From Papiliotrema nemorosa (taxonomy: Eukaryota; Basidiomycota; Tremellomycetes; Tremellales; Rhynchogastremaceae), in contig JASKOT010000048.1 in assembly GCA_032158125.1 (NCBI GenBank), forward strand, positions 1 through 64,000: 64,000 nucleotides of DNA. Reading direction: 5' to 3'. Shown here one piece after another: positions 11,405 through 21,090 of this stretch (position 1 is the stretch's first letter; every line of letters starts with the position of its first letter). The notes under the pieces are model-generated. The model saw only the letters and a program-made list of their open reading frames with translations, was not told the origin of the DNA and searched no databases. The position numbers and the translations under genes are program-made.

Positions 11405-11950
11405 TCATGATATCCTCAGGATACGAGAGAGCCCCATGGCGGACAGGTGGCCCGCGAACAGCAGAATGTGATTCCGAAGCAAGAATCGTTGTTGCGTACA
11501 GCCCGTGTCGAAGTCCACCCTGTACCCTACAATATCCCCTTTGACCAATGGGTCGATCTCGCTTTGCCGGTAGGGTAGCTAGACAAAACAATCAGTCAGC
11601 TGTCAGCCTATTGAGTATCAAGTATCGATCAGGGTACGATAAATCATCGCTAGTATCCTCCTCGGCTACTCCTCTGGCATGTTCGAATTCGTCCTCGCGA
11701 GCCTTCTTTGCATGTTCTTGATGTACTTTCCTTTTCTGTGCAGCTCTTGCCATTTTGGACTTCTGGATCAATCCAAACATCTCTGAGAGAGGCGAGATAA
11801 GGCGGTAGTTGAACTGCTCTCCCCACTCGCATGTTCGTCAAGAATGACGATGAGCTCTCCTTTCATCGACGCCCAGTCTGGAATCCTTCTGTGAGCAGGC
11901 AGCGAGGTATAAGTAGACAATGACAGATAATCACGAGTTGTCCTGCCCAT
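11405..11950 (-). CDS. Possible short multi-exon gene
   Basis: Several minus-strand fragments look coding but no single frame covers them. One starts at an ATG at 11950. A second carries a Lys/Glu/Ala-rich helix ('KMARAAQKRKVHQEHAKKA'). A third reads 'EIDPLVKGDIVGYRVDFD' before a stop at 11405. GT-AG boundaries near 11638 and 11582 could link the last two. The alternative frame 11277-11591 looks less protein-like. I cannot settle the structure or name the product. Confidence 0.25.
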
Positions 11951-12001
11951 CTCTTCAATCTCAAGCTTTACTCTTAGTGAGTCAAAATTGAAACAGGCAG
12001 A

Positions 12002-12364
12002 ATGAGTGTCCCGTCTAAAGCCACTACTATCTCGCGGATCCTCACTTCGAGGCCTTCGACAGTGTTCGCGTTTGTGATCCCACGCATCGTCTCGAGCGAG
12101 CGCGACGCAGCAACTTCTTCCCGAGGTGAAAGTGACAACGGTGACTTCAAGCCTCGAACAGGTGATATTTACAATGTTGCCGGAGAACAAGTCGGTTCGA
12201 CGCTCGGTGGTGAGACGGCAGTTCCGTCGAACATGTCCGATGTCGAGCCGGCAGAGAACACCAATGCCAAGAATGCCGAGAGCTCTTCCGGCTCTGCTGT
12301 TGGAGGCGTCAGCCAGGATTTCTTCACGGCGAACGAGTCTGCTGCCAAGTCTGATGAGACGTAG
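12002..12364 (+). CDS. Possible small acidic Ser-rich protein
   Basis: A single frame of 120 residues begins at an ATG. Its C-terminal half is rich in Glu, Asn, Ser and Ala and probably disordered. It overlaps the uncertain minus-strand fragments upstream, so at most one of the two interpretations is likely to be right over the shared part. No family is recognised. It is included because composition and codon use resemble the gene at 10285. Confidence 0.25.
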   Translation: MSVPSKATTISRILTSRPSTVFAFVIPRIVSSERDAATSSRGESDNGDFKPRTGDIYNVAGEQVGSTLGGETAVPSNMSDVEPAENTNAKNAESSSGSAVGGVSQDFFTANESAAKSDET

Positions 12365-12940
12365 ACTTTGCGGAGGGACTGCCCCTCGCAGTGACAGAGG
12401 GCGGGATTTGCGATAGTTAGATCCGTTTATCGTTTTGGTGAGAATGTTTAGTAGACGGTAACGAGGTGTTTACAAGATGTGTCTCTCAAATCCAGTTGAT
12501 AGCCTAGTGATTTGCACCCTGCAGCAGACTCCATACGGTGCACATAGGTGGAAGCACTCTCACAATTGTTGTCGGTCGCTGTGGGTGTACGTGTCGTGCT
12601 CGGTCCGGGCGGTGACGAGATTTTGCCAAAACGTGTACAATCCCTTGCAACGCACAGCAGCTGCAATCAGAAATCGAGATGGAGCTGCCCCGCACAGAAA
12701 ATCAGAACGATCAGCTCGTCCAGATGGCATCAAGAAGCGCTGGTATTCTGCAGTCCTTCACCGCGGATTAGAATGTGCGTGCCTAGTGTCAGCCGCACAG
12801 ACCGATGTGTTCCGGTTCTTGAGCCGATTATACTTTCCATACTTCACTTATACAATGTCCACTAGACTTGGCTCGCCAGATCACTCGACTAAAGTCCAGA
12901 TCTATTTCTCCAATCACTTTCATTTCGACAAACTTCTCAC
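12365..12940. other. Intergenic, nothing recognised
   Basis: Frames at 12477-12944 (plus) and 12448-12695 (minus) overlap each other and have Cys/Arg/Ser-rich shadow composition. I see no RNA gene or repeat. Confidence 0.3.
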
Positions 12941-13723
12941 CTAGTCCCGCGTGTAATCCCCATCGGCGACGTCGTACGCTCTAGTCTTCTTTGTAGGCGA
13001 AGTGACGATCGAGGGCGCGCCTTTCTTGCTTTCTTTAGTCGATACCGCTCGAACGGATCCAGGCTTGCTCTTCGAGACCAGGTGATCCGGCCGTTCCGAG
13101 ATATCCCTCAATCCTGATAATATCTCCATGTGCAACTTTTTCGACTTTTCCAAAACCAACCGCCTCTCTTCGGCCGCTTTCATCTCTCGCTCAGTCTGCG
13201 AGTTGGTCTCTCCATGCAGCCTCGCCAGATCCGAAGTCCACATCTCGAGCTTGTTTGTGCGGTACTTCAGCTCGTCCTTGATTTCGTCCCGATCTTGGGT
13301 CATCTCCCTCAACTTCCTCTCCAGTTCATCGATCTTGGGCTGCAATTCTCCTCTAATGCGAGCTTCGACATCTCTCTCCGCCTTGGCTTTGACCTCTTTG
13401 GCTATCCTTCCATCCTCCTCTCTACCTTCCTTTTCCCGGTCGAGCAACGATTGGACTTCCTCTTGTTTGATATGCGCATCATCTGCCGCTTGCTCTGCTA
13501 ATCGGAGGCGTTCTCCTTGGTTCTCATAGTCTTTGACCAAGAGAGGGTAGTCGTCATAGACCTCTAATAGCTCTTTGAGGGGTACATGAGACTGACGTAG
13601 CTTTCGCTGTTCCAGAGGGATCGCAGAGAACGGCTGACTGGAGCGAATTCGCTCGGTCGAGGGGGATCCATTGGAGGATGGCGGGGAGACGGACGACGGG
13701 GCTTTGGATTTCGATTTGAACAT
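12941..13723 (-). CDS. Coiled-coil protein, unknown function
   Basis: A single exon of 260 residues starts at an ATG. Residues 1-40 are Ser/Pro-rich and probably disordered. Residues 45-205 form a long, highly charged helix dominated by Glu, Lys, Arg and Leu in heptad-like spacing, that is, a coiled coil. The C-terminal 50 residues are basic and Ser/Lys-rich. No catalytic motif or membrane segment is present. The start 'MFKSKSKAPSS' is basic. A cytoskeletal or spindle-pole accessory role would fit the architecture, but nothing in the sequence proves it. Confidence 0.65.
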   Translation of the reverse strand: MFKSKSKAPSSVSPPSSNGSPSTERIRSSQPFSAIPLEQRKLRQSHVPLKELLEVYDDYPLLVKDYENQGERLRLAEQAADDAHIKQEEVQSLLDREKEGREEDGRIAKEVKAKAERDVEARIRGELQPKIDELERKLREMTQDRDEIKDELKYRTNKLEMWTSDLARLHGETNSQTEREMKAAEERRLVLEKSKKLHMEILSGLRDISERPDHLVSKSKPGSVRAVSTKESKKGAPSIVTSPTKKTRAYDVADGDYTRD

Positions 13724-14016
13724 GCTCTCGAGTCGGTGCTAGGGTCGGGATGGACGCTACAGAGATGTGAACGTAGACTTTGACGATGTATAGAACAACA
13801 ACAACGACGAGGAGTTGGACATGAGACGAGGTCGAAGGGAGGGGGGGAGTGACGTCATCCCACACTGTTCATCTCATTCGCTATCTCATTACAGGCGATT
13901 CCGTATGGGCTGGCTCGACGACGCAGGAGGGCAGAATGAAAGCGCACAAGAGGTGAGATGCATGCAGTGGGGAACATTAGTAAAGCAGCCCGTCCGACGG
14001 ATGGCATCTGGGTTGT

Positions 14017-15072
14017 TCAAGCTCGGTCGTCCGAAAGAACGTTCCAATTCTCCATGTGCTCCTCGAGAGCCGCATGCCATCCAACAAGATCTCTACAATG
14101 AGTTTGAATCTGCTTGATCGCCTGTGTCTCCATCTCTAGCGTTTCTCTGTCAGCATCTCCCGAGAGCATCGTCTCAAGCCTGTGTGACCAAGCTGAGAAA
14201 GCTTCGATGTTGGTTTGCAATCGTTGCCATTCCTGACGGTCCACGCTGTACAATTCGTCTCCGTCATCGCCCTGCCTGGTGGCCTTCAAGCACTTTGCGG
14301 TCTGCTTTTCCAGCAAATAAGGGAGTTTCAGCATATCACTCATTGTCGACTCGCGAGGAAAGTTCAGGTCTGAGTACAAGTGAGTGAGAACCTCGCAGCC
14401 CTTTTTCACCGAGTAGAGGTTCATTTCTCTCAGATCGTCCCATCGCTTGGCAAATGACCAGAAGGAAGTAGGCTGTCCGCTATTCTCAGCATCGAGGCGA
14501 TAGACCTTGGGTATCTCCGCCTTCGTATGGGCCTCGCGCCGATTCGCCGTAGAGTTTCTGGTTGATCGTCGAGTCACCACCCTGTCAGTCGTAGCCAAAA
14601 CGCGAGGTGGTCGATGACAGCCCAATCTCTGTTCCCGCTCGTATTCTCCAGTAAGCGTGGAGTTCACATGAATCAGTTCAGCGGCAGCACAGTGCACCTC
14701 GCTGAACTGGCGAGTGTACTCGGATTCCAGCGCCTGGGTGGACTTGACCAGGTCCGTTTGCGTCGATTCCGACTTGACCATTTTCTCCAGTTGAGCGTAC
14801 TGAGCGATAAAGCTTCGAAGCTTGAATCTGTCATCATCGTACTTGTCGGTGGCTATTTGTAGCTCTGCGTGATCAGACTCTGCATCGACTGCCGCGGGAC
14901 CGAAAAGAGCAACGAGGTCGAGGGGCAAGAGCATGTCTTCTTCGCGAGGCAATTCGAATTTCGCTGTTAAAGCTGCGCGAAGGGAGAGGATACTTGAGGT
15001 CCATTTCGAATGAGCAGTTACCAAGGCGTCTTGGATGGCTGAGTAGTTTTCGTTGAGAGATAGCTGTGACAT
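14017..15072 (-). CDS. Array paralogue 1, minus strand, normal CpG
   Basis: One exon of 351 residues; the start is the ATG at 15072. It is the most divergent member of the six-gene family here. Shared features with the tandem copies are an N-terminal helix beginning 'YSAIQDALVTAHSKW', a central 'RWDDLREMNLYSVKKG' equivalent to the R-x-x-x-RDWSY-x-AI block of the others, and a C-terminal 'CRDLVGWHAALEEHME' equivalent to 'CRDLIFWQDQLEQLME'. A basic insert around residues 175-200 is unique to this copy. It is predicted soluble and all-helical, with no signal peptide. Its DNA has normal CpG: I count 40 in 14461-14940. Function unknown. Confidence 0.6.
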   Translation of the reverse strand: MSQLSLNENYSAIQDALVTAHSKWTSSILSLRAALTAKFELPREEDMLLPLDLVALFGPAAVDAESDHAELQIATDKYDDDRFKLRSFIAQYAQLEKMVKSESTQTDLVKSTQALESEYTRQFSEVHCAAAELIHVNSTLTGEYEREQRLGCHRPPRVLATTDRVVTRRSTRNSTANRREAHTKAEIPKVYRLDAENSGQPTSFWSFAKRWDDLREMNLYSVKKGCEVLTHLYSDLNFPRESTMSDMLKLPYLLEKQTAKCLKATRQGDDGDELYSVDRQEWQRLQTNIEAFSAWSHRLETMLSGDADRETLEMETQAIKQIQTHCRDLVGWHAALEEHMENWNVLSDDRA

Positions 15073-15528
15073 TGCGTCGAGGTGATATAGCAAGAACCGG
15101 CTGATTGTGAGTGGGGTGTCGGGATGGATGAAGGCTTATAAAGCCTTCGAGACCGAGGTAGACCGTGCAGATCATGTAGCAGATGGCGTATGACTCGAGT
15201 GTGAATGAATCTCTGAAAAGAGTGATAGACTGATTCTCGAGCGTCATGGCTTCGATAACGCAGTAGAGCTTCGTTGAGATATCAAAGGGCTAGGAGAGCT
15301 GTCGACTCACACAATCAGGCGATGCATTCCACGTCAGGGCTTACGACTTCTGAGATCCTTTGAGACCCTCGTCAGCCTTCAGCTTAGCGTTTCAAATATG
15401 ATCAACCGAAGTCGGTTCATACTATATATTCTCACGGAGTCGAACAAGTTGCAGCGCATCGCTCATAACACTGTTTTCTTCTCCTTTTCCATCATCTGCT
15501 CGATAGTCTATTGCAAGCCAATTGCACC
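15073..15528. other. Divergent promoter of array paralogues 1 and 2
   Basis: No gene supported. The stretch separates the minus-strand copy from the first plus-strand copy. TATA-like ATATAT sits near 15422. CpG is still near normal here and falls within the first 150 bases of the next gene. Confidence 0.35.
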
Positions 15529-16386
15529 ATGCCTGAATTTTCCGTCGCACAATCCGCAACATGGACGGCACTAAAAGCCAAGATCCAGTCTGCACATGAT
15601 ACCTACGCAAGCTGCAGGACAGCCTACTATGAATCCAAGGGACAGCCCAGCGCCGGCTACCCTTTCGAAGTGAAGTCAGTCTTTGACATGGTAGAAGGCT
15701 CAGAGTTGGCATATATCACAATGATGAACTTTGAGTGTTACTACGCCGCTCTGTTGGAAGTGCAGCCACTGGCAGAACATTCAAGATCTACTTTCACAGG
15801 CTCCAACAAAGAGCTACTCCTCAACTTTGCTCGCTCTCATGCACACCTTACTAACGTCTTTGGAACCATTGTTGCGTACTTCCAAGAAGATGTCTTGCCT
15901 ACTTCTATGGGTCTCTCGATGGAAAGCTCACAAGGATTAGGGGTCCTCCCCAAACATGCAGAGTGGGAAAGATATGCAGCGCAGACACGAGCTAAAGGTT
16001 TACACAAACAAAGCCTGCAAAATGCAATTCTTGCAAAGCAGATATTGGAGGAAACAAATTCATCCCAGTCAATCACCAATCGCATCCAGGCCCTCAACAT
16101 GGAAAGAACCTTGTTGACAGTGAATGGCCTGTATGGTGACACAGGTCATGCATCCAAAGATCCTACCTCAGGGATAGAGGTCCCCAAGCGCAAAGTATTA
16201 TGAGAAGATTTCAACAGTCTTAGCAAGAGTGTGAATGACCTTGTAGCCGCCACTCAAGAGCTCACTGTTTCAGATGAAGACACAAAGCTACTTGTGACAT
16301 CGCTAGAGAGCTTCTTGTACTGGCATCAGCAACTGCATAAACACCTAGAAAGTGCGGGAGCAATTGTGGATGACATGGGTATCTAG
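15529..16386 (+). pseudogene. Array paralogue 2 with in-frame TGA
   Basis: The frame starts at the ATG in CACCATGCC and runs 286 codons to a TAG at 16384-16386. It is interrupted once, by TGA at 16201-16203 (codon 225). Beyond that stop the same frame still encodes the family's conserved C-terminus, including 'LESFLYWHQQLHKHLESA', so this is a single-point nonsense mutation and not a frameshift. A change from CGA to TGA is the simplest origin. The N-terminal part has 'NFARSHAHLTNV' and 'VAYFQEDVLP', equivalent to 'RRSYANLTDS' and 'ISFLQ' in paralogue 4. It may be a pseudogene or yield a truncated protein of 224 residues. Confidence 0.6.
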
Positions 16387-16948
16387 TTGAGGCATTGAGG
16401 ACTTCACAAAAGGGCCTTGATTTTGTGACGCAACAAGGCAGATTTAGATAGCATGGGTCATGATGAAAGTAGCTGCAGAGTACTATCTACTGAGCCGTCT
16501 CATGAGCCACTTCATGAACAGAGGGGGAACAGTACATTCAGGGCACAATGAAGACTTTGACCTTCCCCGTGCAATATATTTCCCATTTGGCACTTGCAAA
16601 GGGCAGTCCTTACAATCAGTGCCTGCCACATGGCACAGAATGAAAGGATCTGCACAGTACTGCCCACAAAGCCTTCTCGCAAGGGTCATGTCTGGGGTGA
16701 GGGGATATGTAATATTTCCCATGCAGTATCTTTTGACATTTGTCTTATACAAGGGAGAGAGTTCAGACAAACAATGTCTTCCAGGAACATCCTTTGAGAG
16801 TGACCTTTACTGATATCTTGTTGGCTTCTTGAACAAGTGGGTGAAAGGTTTATTGCGTGAATCATGACTCACATGAGGGTGTATCTGTGCTGAAGTGTAT
16901 ATGTGTATTCACATTTCTCCCTAGGTCTGGTCTCTACCTTCATCAACA
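16387..16948. other. Intergenic within array, CpG-poor
   Basis: A frame of 117 codons at 16460-16813 lacks any family motif and I do not support it. The stretch holds the probable promoter of paralogue 3, with TATATG near 16898 and a short leader ending in CATCAACA. Confidence 0.3.
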
Positions 16949-17818
16949 ATGTCCTACCTTGATCCCGCTGCTATTCTGCATTGGATGCAGCTCAAGCAGG
17001 AGATTGACTCCACCAGCAATGCGCTTCAAAGCTCCTGTGACAAGTTCTATCAACATAAGTATCTTGACTCAGTGAAGATCAGTAGACCAGCCCCTTTGAT
17101 ATTGGAAAAGGCCGTCAAAGATCCAATCAATAATTTTGTTCAAGATACAGTTCATAGCGAAATATGTTGTACTGATTACTGTGCAACCCTTGCAAAAGCT
17201 GTACCTCCAGCCATTGAAGAGTCAGAGTTTGAGGAGGCCAGCAGCAGCCTCCTCCGGGACCTAGAAGACTACAGCCTATCTTACGCTCATCACACCAAAG
17301 CACTCTCAAATGTGATTGCATTTTTGCAAGCAAGTCAGCTCCCAGAAAACTCCACAGATGAAGCGGTGAAACCTCTGATGAAGTTTCTGGCAATTGACTC
17401 TTCAACCCTGAATGATCTTGCACTCCAAAGAGCTAGGCTTTCCCGTGATTGGAGTTACAGGGCTATCACTGCAGCAGCAACACGCCTAAATCATATGCCT
17501 AACACTGCTGAACCCATTTTGGATTTAGTGGACTGGTGTGACAGAATTGGAATATTGATGGGCCAATTTGAAGAATCATGTCTGGATGAGGAGCCTAAAA
17601 AACCTTCTCAAGCACCATCTGCCAATATCTTGAAGACCTACAAAGCACAGGTCCAGGCATTGGAGGAGTTAGTTGCTGAAGAGGGTACAGACGGCCAAAA
17701 GTCTGACATGGAGTTCTTGGTGTCATCATGCCGTGATCTGATCTTTTGGCAGGACCAGCTGGAGCAGCTCATGGAAAGCACCTACAAGACAGCTTCAGAT
17801 TTGTCTTTGAGCAGATGA
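16949..17818 (+). CDS. Array paralogue 3, CpG-depleted
   Basis: An intact single exon of 289 residues starts at an ATG in CAACAATGTC. Family blocks in order are: an N-terminal helix with 'CDKFYQHKYL' at about 30; 'CCTDYCATL' at about 75; 'YSLSYAHHTKALSNVIAFLQ' at about 110-130; 'RARLSRDWSYRAITAAATRL' at about 165-185; and the C-terminal 'CRDLIFWQDQLEQLME'. The product is helical, acidic and without signal peptide or membrane span. I count only 7 CpG in 16981-17460, against 33 in an equal length of paralogue 6. The frame stays open despite that, suggesting either recent selection or only mild decay. Function unknown. Confidence 0.6.
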   Translation: MSYLDPAAILHWMQLKQEIDSTSNALQSSCDKFYQHKYLDSVKISRPAPLILEKAVKDPINNFVQDTVHSEICCTDYCATLAKAVPPAIEESEFEEASSSLLRDLEDYSLSYAHHTKALSNVIAFLQASQLPENSTDEAVKPLMKFLAIDSSTLNDLALQRARLSRDWSYRAITAAATRLNHMPNTAEPILDLVDWCDRIGILMGQFEESCLDEEPKKPSQAPSANILKTYKAQVQALEELVAEEGTDGQKSDMEFLVSSCRDLIFWQDQLEQLMESTYKTASDLSLSR

Positions 17819-17998
17819 TGAAGACCTTGCAAGAGGTCATGTTCCTCATATTCAAAACTTATCTTTATGGCTTGCCTGTGATTCAGAGACCAATGTTCAG
17901 ATGGGGAAGTTGGATGGAGAGACCTGGGTGCAAGAACAGGTAGACAGCAGCTACATTGGTAGGAAGTCATGATGAGTGAATGGATGCATAGTGTCACG

Positions 17999-18375
17999 TT
18001 GCTCCACTACTAGTTACCAGCCCAACGCGTGACTAGTTTATCTGATCTAGGGAAAGAAGGTACTCAACGATATATGTGAACTTAGTTATCAGCAATTAAG
18101 TCGCCTAAGTCGCTGAGGGATGAGTGATGTTTGCCGAGAGTGAACGAGGCAGGAGGATTTGGACGAGAGTGGCTAGAGAACGAGAGGAGCGCAAACTGGA
18201 GATGACAGAGGGCAATACTACGAGTAGATAACGAGTAGTGATGCAGAAAGCACTGTTATAGTGTTGTATTGACTCAATAACAAGAAGCTAAAGAAACAAT
18301 CCACCGCCTATCTCCTACTTATATACCTACCAGGCAACAAACGAAGGGAATCCTTGGGCGTTGGATGATGATGAC
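17999..18375 (-). mobile_element. copia-type LTR, minus-strand copy
   Basis: This is the inverted counterpart of the repeat at 2018-2385. It reads 5' to 3' from about 18375 to 18000. It has a TATA-like TATATAAGTA, the block around 18231-18289 and the perfect 22-base block 17999-18020. Next to that block the left copy has CA where this copy has CG (GCAT versus GCGT), a CpG transition. The outer boundary near 18375 is approximate. No full-length partner LTR is seen, so the element is truncated. Confidence 0.6.
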
Positions 18376-18567
18376 GAGTTGAGTGATTTTCAACTTGACG
18401 CTCTGCCTTTCCTTGGGCTTTTTTGGCAATAAATGGGTCCGCAACGAGAATCGCAGAGTAGCCACTGGAGTAGGCAATTTCAGTGAAATAGGCAAAGTCG
18501 TGAGAGCCTTGGTCATAGCTGCTTGGTCATTGGTGGCAAAAGTAAGTCGCGTTGAGCTAGCCTTCAT
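18376..18567 (-). pseudogene. Relic of Ty1/copia pol C-terminus, minus strand
   Basis: The minus frame beginning at 18567 reads a peptide with 'LTFATNDQAAMTKALTTLP', almost the same as the relic at 1816. It matches the end of copia RNase H ('DQ-x-AD-x-x-TKALP'). The frame continues with Lys/Arg-rich sequence to the start of the LTR. No upstream pol domains follow, since plus-strand gene-array DNA begins again at about 18570. It is a truncated, inactive fragment. Confidence 0.55.
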
Positions 18568-19014
18568 GACACATGGATTATCACAGAGTCATGACAGGAA
18601 ATCAAATTCACCACAAGCAACATACCAAGCATGCACTGTCATCTATGCTGTCACAATGGCATGCCACCTAACCATTGATCAAGACCGCCTTTATAAGGAG
18701 GCTTTGAATTCAGCTGCTCAGGTTGAATTCAAGCGGCATATATGGCCCTCATGACATATGCGCCTCACAAATCACACGTTCCCACCCTTTTGTTTCCCAG
18801 GGGAAGGCAGCATTCACATGATTACCTTCAATGGTCCTTTCACTGCATGTCCTGCTGAATTTTTCAGGGTATCTGGAGACCTCAAAGAAACGTTTGCCAG
18901 TAAAGGTGGGTTTGCTAGTCAAGGTTGTACGTGGAATGTTGACTTGAAAGTGACAAAGATAAGAAACATGTCCAATCCCTACATATTCCCCCCAGCTTCA
19001 CCCACCATTTTGCA
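18568..19014. other. Intergenic within array, CpG-poor
   Basis: No gene supported. The region follows the copia fragment and should contain the promoter of paralogue 4. The last 60 bases are C/A-rich and precede the ATG. Confidence 0.3.
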
Positions 19015-19941
19015 ATGTCCACTCAGGCCACCTGGTCTGCTCATCCGGAGTCTAACCCCATCATAGAGCTAATGAAGGCTCAAGCAGGGCGCCAGGATTG
19101 CCACAAGAAGTTCTGGCAGCATAGAGATCTTCTGACCTCAATGATTCCCGGAATCACTGAACCACCGGCTATGCTTTGTCCAATTCAGTTGATTAATCAC
19201 CTCTGCAATAACACTGGCCATGGCTCTGTGGAGAGCAAAGATCTATTCAATAATTATTGCTCTGCCCTGTACAACTCTCGACCCCCACCCATCTGTGATT
19301 GGGCAGCTCTTGAACTGGCTCCAAGACCAATCTATGAGGATCGTGAAGCCTGCCGGCGCTCATATGCCAATCTGACTGATTCTGTTAGCAATACAATTTC
19401 TTTTTTGCAGGGGACAAATCATGTACAGATGTCCTCAACAGGGGAAATGCTGCTTGCTGGGAGGAGGTGTCAAGAGGACAATTTTGACAGCCTCAGCCAC
19501 CTTGTTGACAGAAGAACACTCTTGGCCCGGAACTGGAGCTATCACAATGTGGTGGCTGCTATAGAGCTACTGAGGGATACACAAACAAATCAGCGGGAGC
19601 TCCTTGATGTGATGACTGAATTTGAGGCAATTAATCATCCAGATGATTATTTTGACAGTATCTATGATCTCAAAGAAGATGCAGCAACAATTTTCAAGCA
19701 GCTCCCAGCCTGTGATTTCAGCATTGCTCTACTGGTTACAGAAGCTTACAACGGGGGAACCAAACAAGAGATGGAGGATGCACTTTTTTTACAAACATCA
19801 TACTACAAATGGATCCATTGGCAAGAACTTGTGGGCCAGATTCAAAATACTATGGCTGGGGCTGCAGCGACCACCTGTGCAGGTGTTGCATACAACGGGG
19901 AGGATGTAACCATGGAGGGCCAAATTGAGTCAGGTTCATAA
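19015..19941 (+). CDS. Array paralogue 4, CpG-depleted
   Basis: An intact single exon of 308 residues. Family blocks are 'CHKKFWQHRDLL' at about 30, 'LFNNYCSALYNSRPPP' at about 75, 'CRRSYANLTDSVSNTISFLQ' at about 115-135, 'RTLLARNWSYHNVVAAIELL' at about 170-190, and the C-terminal 'YYKWIHWQELVGQIQNTM'. It has an extra acidic, Gly/Ala/Thr-rich tail of about 30 residues. No signal peptide or membrane span is seen. I count 8 CpG in 19081-19560. It lies directly downstream of the minus-strand copia fragment. Function unknown. Confidence 0.6.
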   Translation: MSTQATWSAHPESNPIIELMKAQAGRQDCHKKFWQHRDLLTSMIPGITEPPAMLCPIQLINHLCNNTGHGSVESKDLFNNYCSALYNSRPPPICDWAALELAPRPIYEDREACRRSYANLTDSVSNTISFLQGTNHVQMSSTGEMLLAGRRCQEDNFDSLSHLVDRRTLLARNWSYHNVVAAIELLRDTQTNQRELLDVMTEFEAINHPDDYFDSIYDLKEDAATIFKQLPACDFSIALLVTEAYNGGTKQEMEDALFLQTSYYKWIHWQELVGQIQNTMAGAAATTCAGVAYNGEDVTMEGQIESGS

Positions 19942-20277
19942 TCCTTGAGTGGGACATTCAAGGTAGATGGTAATCATAGAGATGAGTGGTTCAGGGTGTG
20001 ATGTAGCTGTTTGAGAACAGGTCTTGCAAATATTTCTGTGGAAAAGCATTTATTGTGCGAGAGACTGCAGGTTCACCGCATGATGATAGGCCAGGTGGGG
20101 TAGTCCCCACATCTGAGAGATTCTCAGAAGCTATCCCTTGATGGAGGTCCTTCAGGCATGACTAGACAAAGGTCTGCCAGGAAAGTATGTCTCAGGGCAG
20201 AGAGTGTGTCTACAGTGAGCATGTATATGTACCTGAGCAGACTGTCTGCTGATATGAGACTCACCTTTTTTTCCATC
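19942..20277. other. Intergenic within array
   Basis: CpG-poor spacer with no gene. A TATATGTA at about 20223 lies some 55 bases before the next ATG and could be its TATA element. Confidence 0.3.
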
Positions 20278-21090
20278 ATGCTGAATATGGATGAACCAAC
20301 TTGTGAGTATTGGAGAATACAAAAAGGCAAGTTATGCGATTGTCTTCAAGAGTACAAGACCTCGCACAACCAGTTTTGGTCACATGAAGCAACTCTCAAT
20401 TCATTGGGGTTTCCAACACCGGCGGCAATGAATCTCTCAGCAGGTGCAGTGGAGGATGTTGCTGACAGCAATCATCCCTCTTTCCTAACAGATGTGCAGT
20501 TCCACACTTTCTGCTCTGATCTGGAACAGAAATATCCTCCAGTCATCTTCAACAACAATACTGTGTGCTCAATATCTACTGAGCTCCTTGAAGATTGGCA
20601 ACATAACCGACGGTCATATGCCAGACTCACCATTGTGGTCAGCGACCTAATCTCGTTTTTCCAGCAAGACCAGGTTGCAACTAACCGCCAAAATGTTGTC
20701 CCATTGAGAGAGTTTCCCTTACATGATCTCTACTCGGCACAATGTTCAAAACAGAGGATACTCAGCTCCTGGTCATGGAGCTTCAATGCAGTTGAGACTG
20801 CACTAGACCTGCTTGTATACAACAATCCCATTTGGTTGCAATACACTTCTTTCCAGGAGTGCGCAACAGCATTTCAAAGCCTGAAGAATGGATTAAAGAA
20901 TCCAGATACCAACACCTCAAACTCACATAACAGGATGTCTTGTCTCATCAATGACACTCAAGAGAGGGCTCAAATATTCTTTGAAGAACTGAGAAGTGGG
21001 GACCCCACTGCCCAGGAATTGCGTGATGCAGGGCTGTTGCGAAAAGGAAGTAAGCGCTTGGCCTTCTGGCACCAGGCTCAAGAGCCCTAG
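20278..21090 (+). CDS. Array paralogue 5, CpG-depleted
   Basis: An intact single exon of 270 residues, taking the ATG at 20278 because upstream in-frame Met codons precede any family homology. Blocks are 'SHNQFWSHEATL', 'FHTFCSDLEQKYPP', 'NRRSYARLTIVVSDLISFFQ', 'RILSSWSWSFNAVETALDLL' and the C-terminal 'GSKRLAFWHQAQEP'. The C-terminus ends right after the conserved Trp, as in paralogue 6, so it is not an obvious truncation. I count 9 CpG in 20401-20880. Predicted soluble and helical. Function unknown. Confidence 0.6.
   Translation: MLNMDEPTCEYWRIQKGKLCDCLQEYKTSHNQFWSHEATLNSLGFPTPAAMNLSAGAVEDVADSNHPSFLTDVQFHTFCSDLEQKYPPVIFNNNTVCSISTELLEDWQHNRRSYARLTIVVSDLISFFQQDQVATNRQNVVPLREFPLHDLYSAQCSKQRILSSWSWSFNAVETALDLLVYNNPIWLQYTSFQECATAFQSLKNGLKNPDTNTSNSHNRMSCLINDTQERAQIFFEELRSGDPTAQELRDAGLLRKGSKRLAFWHQAQEP

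Noticed and set aside
10285..12364. 12002-12364 as a truncated duplicate of the gene at 10285
   Set aside because: Only vague similarity in acidic Ser-rich tails; no ordered blocks are shared.
1816..18567. The region between the two inverted LTRs as one composite transposon
   Set aside because: Both LTRs lie on the inner side of their pol relics, there are no matching outer LTRs, and the interval contains ordinary conserved genes (SED5, CHM7).
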